The position numbers were made by a program, and so were the translations under genes. Below, one piece after another: positions 8,197 through 18,138 of a stretch of DNA of 46,610 nt. This stretch comes from Clostridia bacterium (GTDB lineage: Bacteria; Bacillota; Clostridia; Christensenellales; CAG-314), in contig JAQVWG010000013.1 of the NCBI GenBank assembly GCA_028698585.1, positions 1 through 46,610 on the forward strand, read 5' to 3'. A model generated the notes under the pieces. The model was not told the DNA's origin. It did not search any database and was given only the letters and a program-made list of their open reading frames with translations. The stretch's first letter is position 1. Each line of letters begins with the position of its first letter.

Positions 8197-9591
8197 ATGA
8201 TATCTTGTCTTGGCATGAATAATCTAGAACAAGTGGCCAGTAATCCACAACCACTACCAAAACTGTGGAATAAGAACTTCATAATACTTGTACTGGGGAG
8301 TTTCGTATCCATTATTGGATACTCCTGCGCTACATTCACTTTGGGCAAGTTCATGTTGGATACCAACAATAATGATATATTATTGTTTGCCTTTTCATTA
8401 GCCATTTCGATGTTGCCACGCCTTATCTCCCCTGCTATCGCTGGTACGTATTTTGACAGACACAGCAGGAGAAAGGCAATTTATACTATCGACTTTATGT
8501 CAGCAATACTGTTCACACTGTGTGCCATACTGTTCAGATTCGATGCACTTCATATAGTTGTTGTTTATGCAGTCCAATTCATACTAGGTGCACAAGACGG
8601 TGTATATATGGTGGCTTTTGATAGCCTTTTTCCACTACTGGTCACTACTAATACCACAAGGCAAGCCTACTCAATCAACAGTATGTTGTGGCCTATAGGT
8701 ACTGTTATTTCGATGCCACTCACGCTACTCGGGTACGAGAAGATAGGTCCTCTAACTATGTTTATTGTTGCTAGTTGCCTACTGTTCGTTACTGCATGCA
8801 TAGAGATATTCATTCGCGTGCGAGAACCCCACTTGATGCCCTATGAACCGGAAAAACAACTTAAACTGCCGAAGTCACCCAAACAGATTGAACACGAGAA
8901 TAACGGTGGCACAATGGAAGAGTTGATTGAGAGAAAGGAGCGCAACTCCTTCTTCACCGACTTTAGAGAGGGCGCAAGATATATTAAACAGGAAAAGGGA
9001 CTTCTGGCTATCACAATATACTTTTTTGTTGTCAGTCTATGTGGTGGTGCTATGAATACGCTGACATTCCCATACTTTAATGGTATGGAAAACGTACCCT
9101 TACTCGGTGGCACAGTATCTGGCTTGTGGGTGTACCTAGTGGTGTTTGGCACATCTACCATTGGACGGTTCATTGGCGCTAACGTGCAGTATCATGTCAA
9201 GTTCAAGGCATCAATTAGATACACTGTGGCTGTTGTAGTCTACATAACAACTAATATTATCACTATTGCGCTATTGCATCTACCAATATGGTTGATGTGC
9301 ACAACAATGTTCATCGAAGGTATGTTGTCCGTAACAAGCTATAACCTGCGTATAAGCAGTACGCAACTGTATGTGCCAGAAGAGAAAAGGGGCAGATTCA
9401 ATGGCGCATTCATGTTTTTCAACATGTTGGGCTCACTGTTCGGACAGATTGTTGCAGGTTTACTTGGTAGTACTACACTGACTGTTCCGATTATCATCAG
9501 CTGTGTATTCGCGTTCAACCTTATAGCGGTATTCATAATAGTTATACCTGCCCAAAAATACATTAAGCCTATCTACAATGTCGGTCTATAA
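8197..9591 (+). CDS. MFS transporter (DHA3-like efflux family)
   Basis: A 464-residue polytopic protein with about 12 hydrophobic segments split by a charged central loop near residues 205-260. The MFS motif A appears after the second helix as GTYFDRHSRRK, and the fold resembles drug or siderophore exporters of the DHA3 group. Substrate cannot be told. Two starts are possible: ATG 8197, or ATG 8215 (MNNLEQ...), which is the more usual length; neither has a clear ribosome-binding site. It is followed by the strong hairpin at 9670. Confidence 0.85.
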   Translation: MISCLGMNNLEQVASNPQPLPKLWNKNFIILVLGSFVSIIGYSCATFTLGKFMLDTNNNDILLFAFSLAISMLPRLISPAIAGTYFDRHSRRKAIYTIDFMSAILFTLCAILFRFDALHIVVVYAVQFILGAQDGVYMVAFDSLFPLLVTTNTTRQAYSINSMLWPIGTVISMPLTLLGYEKIGPLTMFIVASCLLFVTACIEIFIRVREPHLMPYEPEKQLKLPKSPKQIEHENNGGTMEELIERKERNSFFTDFREGARYIKQEKGLLAITIYFFVVSLCGGAMNTLTFPYFNGMENVPLLGGTVSGLWVYLVVFGTSTIGRFIGANVQYHVKFKASIRYTVAVVVYITTNIITIALLHLPIWLMCTTMFIEGMLSVTSYNLRISSTQLYVPEEKRGRFNGAFMFFNMLGSLFGQIVAGLLGSTTLTVPIIISCVFAFNLIAVFIIVIPAQKYIKPIYNVGL

Positions 9592-9668
9592 AAGAATATA
9601 AGACTATTGCAACATAACTAGACTTATTCTACTTAAGCGACAATATGTAGAGAAACTAATTACGTTAT

Positions 9669-9710
9669 CAGTGGCACTTATAGATTAAGTGCCACTTGTT
9701 TATTTATTAC
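9669..9710 (+). terminator. Terminator of the MFS gene (hairpin copy 1)
   Basis: The stem GTGGCACTTA / TAAGTGCCAC (9671-9680, 9686-9695) with loop TAGAT is followed by TTGTTTATTTATT on the plus strand. The spacer 9592-9948 holds only this hairpin and its copy 210 bases away. Confidence 0.8.
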
Positions 9711-9879
9711 AGTGTTATTGCAGGACCAAATAGCTATTCTATCGCATAATTTGTCCAACGAATAGATTTGCCTGCCTTAATTGGCACGGCTAATCTGTAG
9801 AATATGCCGTTAAATAATATTCCAAGCGTAGCGATGTGTCTATACTAGCCAGCAACATAAGTCATTTTCACACATAAGA

Positions 9880-9906
9880 AGTGGCACTTATAGATTAAGT
9901 GCCACA
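9880..9906 (-). terminator. Probable terminator of the lipoprotein gene (hairpin copy 2)
   Basis: The hairpin is identical over 26 bases to that at 9670-9695, in the same orientation. Here the minus-strand flank after the stem is TTCTTATG, 44 bases past the lipoprotein stop, so it probably ends that transcript. Confidence 0.55.
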
Positions 9907-9948
9907 TGTTATATTACAAGTAATGTTAGTAATTAAGGCTATTACTTA

Positions 9949-10737
9949 TTATGGCTCAACGACTCTTGCAGATATAGAACCTGCGCCTGTTATCTCTTGC
10001 GTAATAGATGGCGTGCCCTCATACGTGCATACGCCGTCATCTGTTGTGAATGAAAGTGCGTCAGTTACATCCACTTCGATAATACTACTGCCCATATTAG
10101 TCTTGATAGTTGCATTAGTGACGCTTAGGTCATATGCATGCAGCTTAACTTCTCCAATAGCCGTTGTGCTGAAATTAGTACAGGTGCCAACCATAGTCAA
10201 CTCGCTGACAGCCATAGTTAATCTCATATCAAAGTTATCAATAGTATCTACACCAAAATTGATATATCCAGCCACTCCGCCCATCGATGCGCTCAGTCTA
10301 AATCCGCTGATTGAGTTAAAATTAGGTGTTGACAGCCCGAAATTGCCTGATAGTATCAGTTCTCTAATCTCTGCACCGATAGTAATAACTATCTGCGTGG
10401 TCATTCCATAGGTGTATTCATTACTGCCTGTAATGATTATCTTATCTGTAATAACGTCCTTAGTTATCGTCAGCGTATCAATTATATTGGTATCACCAGT
10501 GATGTCAATTTGATTACCAATTGTACTGTCAAGTACTACGGACACGTACTCTTGTTCTGCAGTATTGTCTAGCAGGGATATTCCTTTAATCTCTACTGTA
10601 TAAGTATTACCATCCAGAAATTGATTGATTGTCTTAGATAATCCATCGCCTGTCAACTCGGTGCGTGGTGTGCCACAAGCAGTCAGTGTTAAACACATAA
10701 GAGCAAGGACTAGAGTTATGGCTAGCATTTTTTTCAT
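9949..10737 (-). CDS. Secreted lipoprotein with DUF2807-like (GIN domain) beta repeats
   Basis: A 262-residue protein. The N-terminus is a lipoprotein signal: MKKM, a hydrophobic stretch, then the lipobox LTAC with Cys at residue 21. The mature part is threonine-, isoleucine- and glycine-rich with repeating beta-strand patterns. Stretches such as LTITKD, RELILSGNFG, FRLSASMGG and the end CTYEGTPSITQEITGAGSI resemble the DUF2807 "auto-transporter adhesin head GIN" family, whose function is not known. It is expected on the outer face of the cytoplasmic membrane. It starts at ATG 10737 after GAGGTAACC. It has its own promoter and follows leuS by 88 bases. Confidence 0.75.
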   Translation of the reverse strand: MKKMLAITLVLALMCLTLTACGTPRTELTGDGLSKTINQFLDGNTYTVEIKGISLLDNTAEQEYVSVVLDSTIGNQIDITGDTNIIDTLTITKDVITDKIIITGSNEYTYGMTTQIVITIGAEIRELILSGNFGLSTPNFNSISGFRLSASMGGVAGYINFGVDTIDNFDMRLTMAVSELTMVGTCTNFSTTAIGEVKLHAYDLSVTNATIKTNMGSSIIEVDVTDALSFTTDDGVCTYEGTPSITQEITGAGSISARVVEP

Positions 10738-10766
10738 AAAGGTTACCTCACTTATATTATATTATT

Positions 10767-10794
10767 ATTGTATCACAAATAACGGTTATGTAAA
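10767..10794 (-). promoter_or_regulatory. Promoter of the lipoprotein gene
   Basis: Minus-strand TTTACA (10794-10789), a 16-base spacer and TACAAT (10772-10767), about 30 bases before the start. Confidence 0.72.
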
Positions 10795-10825
10795 GCGCTA
10801 CCAATTAAAACTCATCAAATTATCA

Positions 10826-13252
10826 CTAAACTATGATATTGATTAGCCTGTTGGGTATTACTATCACTTTCTTTACATTCATACCATCAAGTAGTTGTAT
10901 TACTTGAGCGTCCTTTAGACACTCTGTCTCTATTTCCTTAACTGATAAGTTACTATCAACATTAATTCTGCACTTAATTTTGCTGTTAATCTGTACAGCC
11001 AACTCTACAGTATCCATAACGAGGTCTCTATCATTATATGACGGGAACCGTTGATTGCATATCGAGTATTCTTGCCCTAGTTGCTCCCACAACTCCTCAC
11101 AGATATGTGGTGCAAGTGGAGTCAGCACTCTCAAGAAGTCCAACACGGTATTGAACAACAGTTTGCCATCATAGTTAGCTTGCGCTTGATACTTGGCCAT
11201 AGTGTTGACCAGCTCCATCATTCTCGCAACGGCTGTGTTATACGAAAAATCTTGATAATCCTGTCCAACGCACTTAATTGTATTGGCAAGATAATATTTC
11301 AGCTCCTTATCCATTGGACTGTTACCCTGCTGATTCCGAGTTGAGTATGCGTCTATCACCACTCTCTCTACCTTATCATACCACCGAGCAATAGCCTTAA
11401 CTCCCTCGTCCTTCCACGGACCCCCCTCAATATACTTGAATGCAAATGCGATATATGAGCGGAAAATGTCACTGCCATACTGCGAAACGTATGTGTCCGG
11501 CGATATGACGTTACCGTGTGACTTACTCATACGATTACCGTCTGGTCCCAGTATTACTCCTTGATGTACAAGCGACTTGAATGGTTCATCAAAGTCAAGA
11601 TAACCCATATCACGGAGTGCTTTGACAAAAAATCTTGAATACATTAAGTGGGTGCAAGCGTGTTCTGGACCACCTACGTACTTATCTACTGGCAACATTC
11701 TATCAATCAGTTGTTTATCAAAAGGCATATCCTCATTCTTGTTATCAGGATACCGTAAAAAATACCACGATGAACATACGAATGTATCCAGTGTGTCACA
11801 CTCTCGTTTAGAGGGTGCGCCACAGATTGGACAGGTAACGTTACTAAACTCTGGGTGCTTGGCAAGTGGACTGGCGCCGTCTGGTGTAAACTCGACGTCA
11901 TAAGGTAATAGCACCGGCAAATCCTTTTCCGGCACAGGCACCATTCCACAATGTGGGCAGTATACAATAGGTATGGGTGCGCCCCAGTACCTTTGGCGTG
12001 ATACCAACCAATCGCGCAAGCGGTAATTGGTAACCAGTTTACCTAGTCCTTGTTTTTCCAGCTCTTTGGCAACATTAATGGCACCCTCCTCGCTAGTCAT
12101 ACCGTTAAACTTACCACTGTTGACCATTATGCCATATTCTGTATAGGGCAGTTCATCCGCACTATCATCTGCGCTCTTAATTACTCTAACTATGTCTAAA
12201 TTATGCTTGTGAGCAAAAATATAGTCTCTCTCATCATGACTAGGCACACCCATAATTGCGCCGGTACCATAAGTTGCCAGTACATAGTCACCCACCCACA
12301 CCTGTACTTTTTTGCCATTAATAGGGTTAATTGCGTATGCGCCGGTAAAAACACCTGTCTTTTCCTTGGCTGTAGATAATCTCTCTATTTCCGTGGTCTT
12401 GCTAGCCTGTAGCTTATAGTCCTCAACTGCTTGTCTTTGTTGTGGGGTGGTTATCTTGTTCACCAGCGGGTGTTCTGGTGCAAGCACTGCGTACGAACAA
12501 CCGAATAATGTGTCGGCACGAGTGGTGAACACGGAAAAACTCTCATCGCTGTTATATAACTTGAACACCAGTTCCGCACCGTTACTCTTGCCAATCCAGT
12601 TCTTCTGCATTAGTTTAGTTTTCTCTGGCCAATCCAACTTGTCCAGTCCGTCCAACAGCTCCTGTGCGTATGCAGTGGTCTTAAAAAACCATTGAGTAAG
12701 GTTCTTCTTGAGCACTTCACTACCACATCTCTCGCAGTGGCCATCAATTACTTGCTCATTAGCAAGAACTGTGTTACAACTGGTACACCAATTGACAGGA
12801 GCATTCTTGCGATATGCTAGGCCGTGTTTGAACAGTTGTATGAACATCCATTGAGTCCATTTATAGTAATCTGGGTTGCATGTAGCCAATTCATAGTCCC
12901 AGTCGAATGATGCACCCATATCACGCAATTGTTGTTCCATAATGGATATGTTCTTATGTGTACTGTCGGCGGGGTGCACGCCTGTCTTGATTGCATAATT
13001 CTCTGCAGGCAGTCCAAATGCGTCGAATCCCATTGGGTGGAACACATTCTTGCCTTGCGCTCTCATATATCGAGCATATATATCTGCCATACCATAGTTA
13101 TACCAGTGTCCAACGTGAAGTTTAGCGCCAGAGGGATAACTGAACATCTCTAACACATAGTGTTTATTCTCTATTTTGGTCTTATCGAACTTATACAGGG
13201 CGTCTGCCTGCCATCTAGTGTTCCATTTCTTATCAATTTCGGTATAATTCAT
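10826..13252 (-). CDS. leuS: Leucyl-tRNA synthetase
   Basis: Charges tRNA-Leu. An 808-residue class I enzyme of the bacterial LeuRS type. The HIGH motif is KLHVGHW (about residues 43-49), followed by [17 protein letters not shown] zinc-binding knuckle with CTSC and CERCG lies near 155-180. The CP1 editing domain follows ([12 protein letters not shown] and GVPSHDERD), then a second CPHCG/CPICG pair, the KMSKS motif RMSKSHGN near residue 575, and the anticodon-binding C-terminus. The start ATG 13252 is 36 bases from the predicted transcript start, so no T-box leader fits. No terminator lies between it and the lipoprotein promoter. Confidence 0.96.
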   Translation of the reverse strand: MNYTEIDKKWNTRWQADALYKFDKTKIENKHYVLEMFSYPSGAKLHVGHWYNYGMADIYARYMRAQGKNVFHPMGFDAFGLPAENYAIKTGVHPADSTHKNISIMEQQLRDMGASFDWDYELATCNPDYYKWTQWMFIQLFKHGLAYRKNAPVNWCTSCNTVLANEQVIDGHCERCGSEVLKKNLTQWFFKTTAYAQELLDGLDKLDWPEKTKLMQKNWIGKSNGAELVFKLYNSDESFSVFTTRADTLFGCSYAVLAPEHPLVNKITTPQQRQAVEDYKLQASKTTEIERLSTAKEKTGVFTGAYAINPINGKKVQVWVGDYVLATYGTGAIMGVPSHDERDYIFAHKHNLDIVRVIKSADDSADELPYTEYGIMVNSGKFNGMTSEEGAINVAKELEKQGLGKLVTNYRLRDWLVSRQRYWGAPIPIVYCPHCGMVPVPEKDLPVLLPYDVEFTPDGASPLAKHPEFSNVTCPICGAPSKRECDTLDTFVCSSWYFLRYPDNKNEDMPFDKQLIDRMLPVDKYVGGPEHACTHLMYSRFFVKALRDMGYLDFDEPFKSLVHQGVILGPDGNRMSKSHGNVISPDTYVSQYGSDIFRSYIAFAFKYIEGGPWKDEGVKAIARWYDKVERVVIDAYSTRNQQGNSPMDKELKYYLANTIKCVGQDYQDFSYNTAVARMMELVNTMAKYQAQANYDGKLLFNTVLDFLRVLTPLAPHICEELWEQLGQEYSICNQRFPSYNDRDLVMDTVELAVQINSKIKCRINVDSNLSVKEIETECLKDAQVIQLLDGMNVKKVIVIPNRLINIIV

Positions 13253-13294
13253 TGCCCTACCCCCTGCTGCATTACATAAATGTGCAATACAATA

Positions 13295-13323
13295 ATTCTA
13301 ACTCATAAGGTATTATGTGTCAA
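13295..13323 (-). promoter_or_regulatory. Promoter of leuS
   Basis: Minus-strand TTGACA (13323-13318), exactly 17 bases, then TAGAAT (13300-13295). Confidence 0.85.
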
Positions 13324-13379
13324 TTATTTGGTCAAACTATGCTTCTTTTCTTTACAAGGGCACAATAATGATGTAAATT

Positions 13380-13670
13380 GTGTATATGACGCTCAAACTT
13401 TACTTGATTTTCATAGTCAGTATGTCTGCGATAACTTTCTGCCTGTACATACTGGACAAGCAGTGTGCCAAGAATAACTTGCGCCGCATACCAGAGGTAG
13501 CGCTCCTAATAATGTCTACCGTTGGTGGTAGTATAGGTGGATTAATAGCTATGTATACCGTTCACCATAAGACTAAACACTGGTATTTTGTTGCTATTAA
13601 CACCGTGATGTCGATAGTAATAGTGTTCATAGGCGTAATGATTGGAACACATCTGCCGAGTGGGTTGTAG
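13380..13670 (+). CDS. DUF1294 family small membrane protein
   Basis: A 96-residue protein with three to four hydrophobic segments. The DUF1294 signature is clear: YILDKQCAKNNLRRIPE, then LLIMSTVGGSIGGLIAM, then HHKTKHWYF. Function is unknown. The start is GTG 13380 or ATG 13386 (third codon); no strong ribosome-binding site is seen. It is divergent from leuS. Confidence 0.82.
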   Translation: MYMTLKLYLIFIVSMSAITFCLYILDKQCAKNNLRRIPEVALLIMSTVGGSIGGLIAMYTVHHKTKHWYFVAINTVMSIVIVFIGVMIGTHLPSGL

Positions 13671-13819
13671 GTTAAGTATAAGCAATATAATTGCTCAGTC
13701 TTATTAACCTATTATACCTACCAAGTAGATTATGGTCAGCATATAACCAGCACTGGCTTTCCTAATCTTGCCCACGTTATATGCATAACAATGGAGTAAA
13801 TCAGTATAATAGCGCTACT

Positions 13820-13908
13820 AATATTATGCCAACATAATACATTTTGTTGGCATTATTGATAATGTGATAACCAGTGATTATGATATCATTGGTCATTTTT
13901 TTATTTTT
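13820..13908 (+). terminator. Two stacked hairpins ending in a strong plus-strand terminator
   Basis: ATTATGCCAACA and TGTTGGCATTAT form a first hairpin near 13823-13853. A second stem ACCAGTGAT / ATCATTGGT (13870-13878, 13885-13893) is followed by CATTTTTTTATTTTT, a textbook terminator. It is 200 bases beyond the DUF1294 stop, so that transcript would have a long 3' UTR. The rest of the 435-base spacer (13671-14105) shows nothing recognisable. Confidence 0.75.
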
Positions 13909-14105
13909 ACTTTGCTGACCTTAGTATATTTCTACCAGTGACGTATGTTATTCAATAGCACGGGTAGATTGATGCACTTGTAACACAATTTATGCTAATT
14001 TATAGTAATTAGGTATTAATGCAAGGCAATTGGATAGACAAAGTATGGCTAAAATTACATATTGCGTGGATTATTAATAGTTAATGCTAAATACTGTTAG
14101 TAATG

Positions 14106-16379
14106 TTATGCACTCTGCGATAATTTGGCGACAATAATAGTTGTATCGTCAGCAAGACAGCCGTTACACTTGCGTTCAGCTTGCTCATATAGTTCTTCGG
14201 CAATAATCTGCGGATTGGTGTAGTTTATGTCTGTCAGCATATAACCTATCTCGTTCTTGTCACTAAACATGTCTGCAAAACCGTCTGTATACATCACTAT
14301 TATGTCTGTATCACCCATGACTTTTTTGCTCACAAGTGGTTTCATCTCTTCTAATACTCCAAGCGGTAGACTGCCGTTGGCAATAAACTGCACTTCACCC
14401 CCACATTTAATTACAGAATTGGGCGCACCTAGTTTAATAAAGTCGGTATTGCCATTAGATAAGTCTATTATGCACAGGTCTATTGCTGTAAACACTTCAT
14501 CATCTTTAGTCGCCAGCAGTTTATTTACACAGGACAATATGATATCACTGTCGAACCCAGCCTTATAGAAGTTTTCTACCAATGATATTGCCGTATTACT
14601 CGTGTGTTCTGCTACTTCGCCACTGCCCATACCATCACACAGAGCCAGTAAAAACTTGTCGTTAGACAAACGTATAAAAGAATACGTGTCGCCCGATACT
14701 GTGCTGTCGTGCTTAATACCACCTACGTAACCGTATGTAACATTATATCTTGATTTAGGGCGCAAGAATAACACTTTCCAGTTGGGATTGTTAGGTATCA
14801 CTTCTGCACTATCAACATACAGTTGACAATTACATATTTTGGACAGAATGGTGGTAACTATCTCCTTGTCCGCATGGGCAGACGCTATAGTTAACGAGCA
14901 CAGCAAAATGTCATTATCCTGCCATATAGACACCTCTTTGACAAGGCAGTTGTAGAATGTCAAGTCTTGCATTGCCCTCTTTTCCTTATCTCTGTCGAAC
15001 ACTAATTTACCCTTGCAGGATGAAGATAACTGCATCATTATCCTAGATACACCGTCCAGTTGTTCGCCTATGAGAAGTTTACTGTTGCATTCACTTGTTG
15101 TGCGTTGATAATATTGTTTATACGTTACTATCTCTCTGTTGAAGCAAGTCAGTATTGTATTAAGGCGCATACAGTTGGTTGTAAGTATGTTAGGGATGTC
15201 TAGTAGCGTAGCCTTGCCACGGTCTAACCCAACAGTTGCAAGGTCAATGAAGGCGTTCTCCGTCTTATCTAAATTAACACGCCAACACTTAGCTCGCTCC
15301 GGACAATCCTTACAGATACTCTCACTCACCTGCTTGGCTATTGCAATACACGCTTTTTGTGGCTCTAACTGTTTAGTTGCCATGGACTTGAATGATAACT
15401 GCATTTCGTGGAAAACGTCTGCCAACTGATACAATCTATGACTCAAGTTTCCTCGCAGTCTGTTGATTATGTGGCTTACCGAGTATTGCTCTCTCCTGTT
15501 GCCCATTATGTCTATCCACTTCTGTATGCTCTTACTGGGTATGGCGCAGAAGCACAGGCACCCAAATGCGCACGCTAATATGTGCCAATAACCAATGCGC
15601 GCATAAGCGTCAAAAAAGAATGTCGTAATTAAGCAGGAAAAAGTAAGTGAAAGTGCAGATAATAGCCGTGAGATACTGCAAAAAGCGTATGCGAACAATA
15701 CATATAGACAATATATGGCTATGGCAGACACTTGACCACTCTGGAGTGCTATGCCTAATCCGAATGCCACTGCCAGTCCCCCACTTGTCTGTGGACTGAA
15801 TACGAACAATGCAGTAAGCACAACGAATGGGACGATGATATCTACTATGTAGACGCCCTCTATATTGATTGGCGCAAGCGATTTGGTCAAAATGGCAACC
15901 ACCAGCAGTATACAGATTTGCTCGTCTACACCCATTTTATAGCGTAGTCCCCTTACGAACAACGCGCGCAATACGTATATGCAGATGAATGAATAAATCA
16001 GTGCTATTGCACAGTCCATAAGTCGCGTGGGCAACGCAGACTGGCTATACTGATAGAATACGTAGAAAAGTTGAGATAGACAGATATAACCTATGAGTAA
16101 CCAACGGTTGACTTTTTTGTTAATCTTGCCATGTATAAACAGTGCCAGCAACATAGGTACAGCCTGTGAAAGGCTAATAAGTATGTCGTTTACCCCTCCG
16201 AACAGTGAAGATATAATATAAATCAGCGAAGATAACCATATATTAAGGCAATATAGACAGCCAACAAACAGTCCGTAGGATAATCCGTAGGCATAATCAG
16301 ATTGCCTAACTAACAGCAGGCACAGGCATAGAGATATATAGATAAACGTTTGTTTAATGACCGACTTGCCCGATTGCAT
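14106..16379 (-). CDS. spoIIE: Stage II sporulation protein E (membrane PP2C-type phosphatase)
   Basis: In sporulating bacteria SpoIIE dephosphorylates SpoIIAA at the polar septum and so activates sigma-F in the forespore. In 757 residues (Bacillus homologues about 830) the first ~300 form about ten membrane helices, then a cysteine-containing linker (CKDCPERAKC) and a regulatory region. The C-terminal PP2C domain has SGDTYSF, ALCDGMGSGEVAEHTS (metal Asp), DEVFTAIDLCIIDL, and MYTDGFADM (metal Asp). Start ATG 16379 follows GAGGG. It is transcribed alone. It supports an endospore-forming lineage, although SpoIIE alone does not prove that the organism sporulates. Confidence 0.93.
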   Translation of the reverse strand: MQSGKSVIKQTFIYISLCLCLLLVRQSDYAYGLSYGLFVGCLYCLNIWLSSLIYIISSLFGGVNDILISLSQAVPMLLALFIHGKINKKVNRWLLIGYICLSQLFYVFYQYSQSALPTRLMDCAIALIYSFICIYVLRALFVRGLRYKMGVDEQICILLVVAILTKSLAPINIEGVYIVDIIVPFVVLTALFVFSPQTSGGLAVAFGLGIALQSGQVSAIAIYCLYVLFAYAFCSISRLLSALSLTFSCLITTFFFDAYARIGYWHILACAFGCLCFCAIPSKSIQKWIDIMGNRREQYSVSHIINRLRGNLSHRLYQLADVFHEMQLSFKSMATKQLEPQKACIAIAKQVSESICKDCPERAKCWRVNLDKTENAFIDLATVGLDRGKATLLDIPNILTTNCMRLNTILTCFNREIVTYKQYYQRTTSECNSKLLIGEQLDGVSRIMMQLSSSCKGKLVFDRDKEKRAMQDLTFYNCLVKEVSIWQDNDILLCSLTIASAHADKEIVTTILSKICNCQLYVDSAEVIPNNPNWKVLFLRPKSRYNVTYGYVGGIKHDSTVSGDTYSFIRLSNDKFLLALCDGMGSGEVAEHTSNTAISLVENFYKAGFDSDIILSCVNKLLATKDDEVFTAIDLCIIDLSNGNTDFIKLGAPNSVIKCGGEVQFIANGSLPLGVLEEMKPLVSKKVMGDTDIIVMYTDGFADMFSDKNEIGYMLTDINYTNPQIIAEELYEQAERKCNGCLADDTTIIVAKLSQSA

Positions 16380-16399
16380 ACATAACCCTCGCCTTAACG

Positions 16400-16428
16400 T
16401 ATAAACGGTAGGTATATCATATAGTCAA
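16400..16428 (-). promoter_or_regulatory. Promoter of spoIIE
   Basis: Minus-strand TTGACT (16428-16423), a 17-base spacer and TTTATA (16405-16400). No clear Spo0A box is visible next to it. Confidence 0.55.
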
Positions 16429-16802
16429 CTCTGGGCAATAATATGGCTAATCTTGTTATGTGTTGTATTTTTTTGAGCAAAACCTATTCAGTCGATAATC
16501 TACACTACGAACTAGTAGACAGCGCATGCAGAAGCACCGAATAAGTAATGTTTCGATTAATATCATTATTTTTCATTGATTGTCACAGTTTATAGTCTTA
16601 TTCCTAACCTGCGCGCTCTTACTATAAATAACATAACTTTATAAATATTAAGAGTAGATTTCGTCGTTACTTCTAATATTGCGTTAAGAGAATGAAATAT
16701 ATGATTATTATTACTACAGTGTGTTTTTGATATAAGTAATATTGTTGTCAACAATAACGTAACCTGACTGGGTAGTATAAATAAATGTTACTCGTTTAAC
16801 TC

Positions 16803-17150
16803 AACCTGTTCTGCATAACATTATGGCGATTAAGATATTACGTCTCTACACATTTTGGGTTAGAAACATAACTTAAATTACATCAACCTAACTTGCTCTG
16901 GTCGCAGTTATGGGCTTATAGACAATTATAACTTACCTTGATAGCATTAGAACTGACTCTATGCAAAACTGCGTTAATATAGACACAATTAACTTAACTT
17001 GCATAGATGTGTAATAAGGCATTATAGACATCTCAATCTAACCTATTCTGCATTTAATTCGAGCTATTGGATGAATATAACAAAACGGTCTTTGAGCATT
17101 ATGACATAACCTGTCGGGCATTAGAATTGACCATTTCTAAGGCGATTAAC
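16803..17150. repeat. Degenerate tandem repeats in a long non-coding stretch
   Basis: The unit at 16885 (AACCTAACTTGC, then GGGCTTATAGACA) recurs at 16991 (AACTTAACTTGC, then AGGCATTATAGACA), a period of about 106 bases. Shorter related starts, AACCTGTTCTGCAT (16803), ACCTATTCTGCAT (17041) and AACCTGTCGGGCAT (17108), suggest an older sub-repeat. The remaining stretch 16440-16800 is AT-rich and holds no gene that I can support. Confidence 0.5.
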
Positions 17151-17342
17151 GAAGTGCAAAACTTTGTTTTTTTGCTCTGTCGGAGGTAGTAAGGACAGTA
17201 TCACTCTCAGTGTATACTTTTTTAGTGTATCAAAATGAGGCCCCAGGAGCCATTCAGGGAAGGTTGACAGAGCTAGTGAGTAAACATTCGAGTTGGATAA
17301 CAACTGCTCTATGGTGCTGTCTAGGATGTCTGTTTCGTTAAT
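17121..17342 (-). CDS. Small protein of unknown function with an apparent ATT start
   Basis: I do not recognise this protein. The frame is closed by TAA just upstream and runs ATT (17342-17340) to the stop at 17121, 73 codons. ATT lies 8 bases after AAAAAGGAG (17359-17351), the strongest ribosome-binding site in the region; the only alternative is TTG 17303, which has none. The product begins (M)NETDILDSTIEQLL, has a hydrophobic or amphipathic middle (TFPEWLLGPHFDTLKKY, TLRVILSLLPP) and a basic end (FVNRLRNGQF). It is isolated in a 1.76-kb gap. Codon use looks less AT-biased than the surrounding spacer, which favours a real or recently real gene. Confidence 0.45.
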   Translation of the reverse strand: MNETDILDSTIEQLLSNSNVYSLALSTFPEWLLGPHFDTLKKYTLRVILSLLPPTEQKNKVLHFVNRLRNGQF

Positions 17343-17359
17343 TTATTGTGCTCCTTTTT

Positions 17360-18003
17360 ATTGCTTTTTTTTATCTTTACTATTAGGCTTATTGTTCTAC
17401 AACTTATGACTAATAATAGCTGATAGTTCCCCACGACTACTCTGTTATAATTAGTACATTGAGCATTACATTATAACAATCGCTCTGTCGTTAGTCGTTA
17501 TTATGTGTAGACAGAACTAACGGGTAGTTACCGCTATCTATACGACAAATGATTGTGTTAGTGCGTTACATTGCTACCTTGTATTATATGCTTGAACATA
17601 GTTGATAAGACACACCTTAGTCCATGCGTAATACACTTAACGACAGTGACATGTGGTATGTTGAATTGTTGTCGTGTAATTATGTTAACACCTTATAATT
17701 TGTTGTCGTAGTTAAACAGAATTATCGCTCGTTTCATACCCACCGACATAAGCAGTAAGCGTAAATATAATATTAATATAAGCGTAACCATGCGATAAAT
17801 ATCAATAATATTGGATATGTGCTGATATGCTCATAATAGTAAGTAGTAATTGGGTTATTATGACCTTAATATAATTGGATAATAGGGTTATGCGTCCACT
17901 AACGGGTATCACTAAATATTTAGCTCCGCTCAATATTAGTTGTGGGTTATCGTGAGCTCAAGCAATAATAAACAGTTCGCACGACCTCAAGTAGATATAA
18001 AGA
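17360..18003. other. Non-coding stretch, nothing recognised
   Basis: About 640 AT-rich bases without a supportable gene, clear promoter or strong hairpin. The 11-mer ACTAACGGGTA occurs twice (near 17517 and 17898). Confidence 0.5.
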
Positions 18004-18031
18004 AAAACTGTGGCGCCGTTTAAGTGCCACA
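18004..18031 (-). terminator. Terminator of the GGDEF/EAL gene
   Basis: On the minus strand the stem CTGTGGCAC / GCGCCACAG (one G-T wobble, 9 pairs) is followed by TTTTTCTTT, about 110 bases past the stop codon. Confidence 0.85.
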
Positions 18032-18138
18032 GTTGATAGGGAAAATAGAAAAGTGCTGTCAAATATATATAGATTTCTGCATTATCAAAAATAAAATAAT
18101 ATGAATGCAGAATTAAGTCAAGTAGTAGCTAATATCGG

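Noticed and set aside
9899..10411. A 170-codon plus-strand ORF
   Set aside because: Antisense to the lipoprotein gene, whose signal peptide, promoter and beta-repeat pattern are clear.
13253..13300. T-box leader for leuS (and for gltX)
   Set aside because: The leaders are about 30-40 bases from the predicted transcript start, far too short for a T-box.
16440..18003. CRISPR array or mobile element in the long spacer
   Set aside because: Repeats are irregular and degenerate with no constant spacers; no transposase or terminal repeats are seen.
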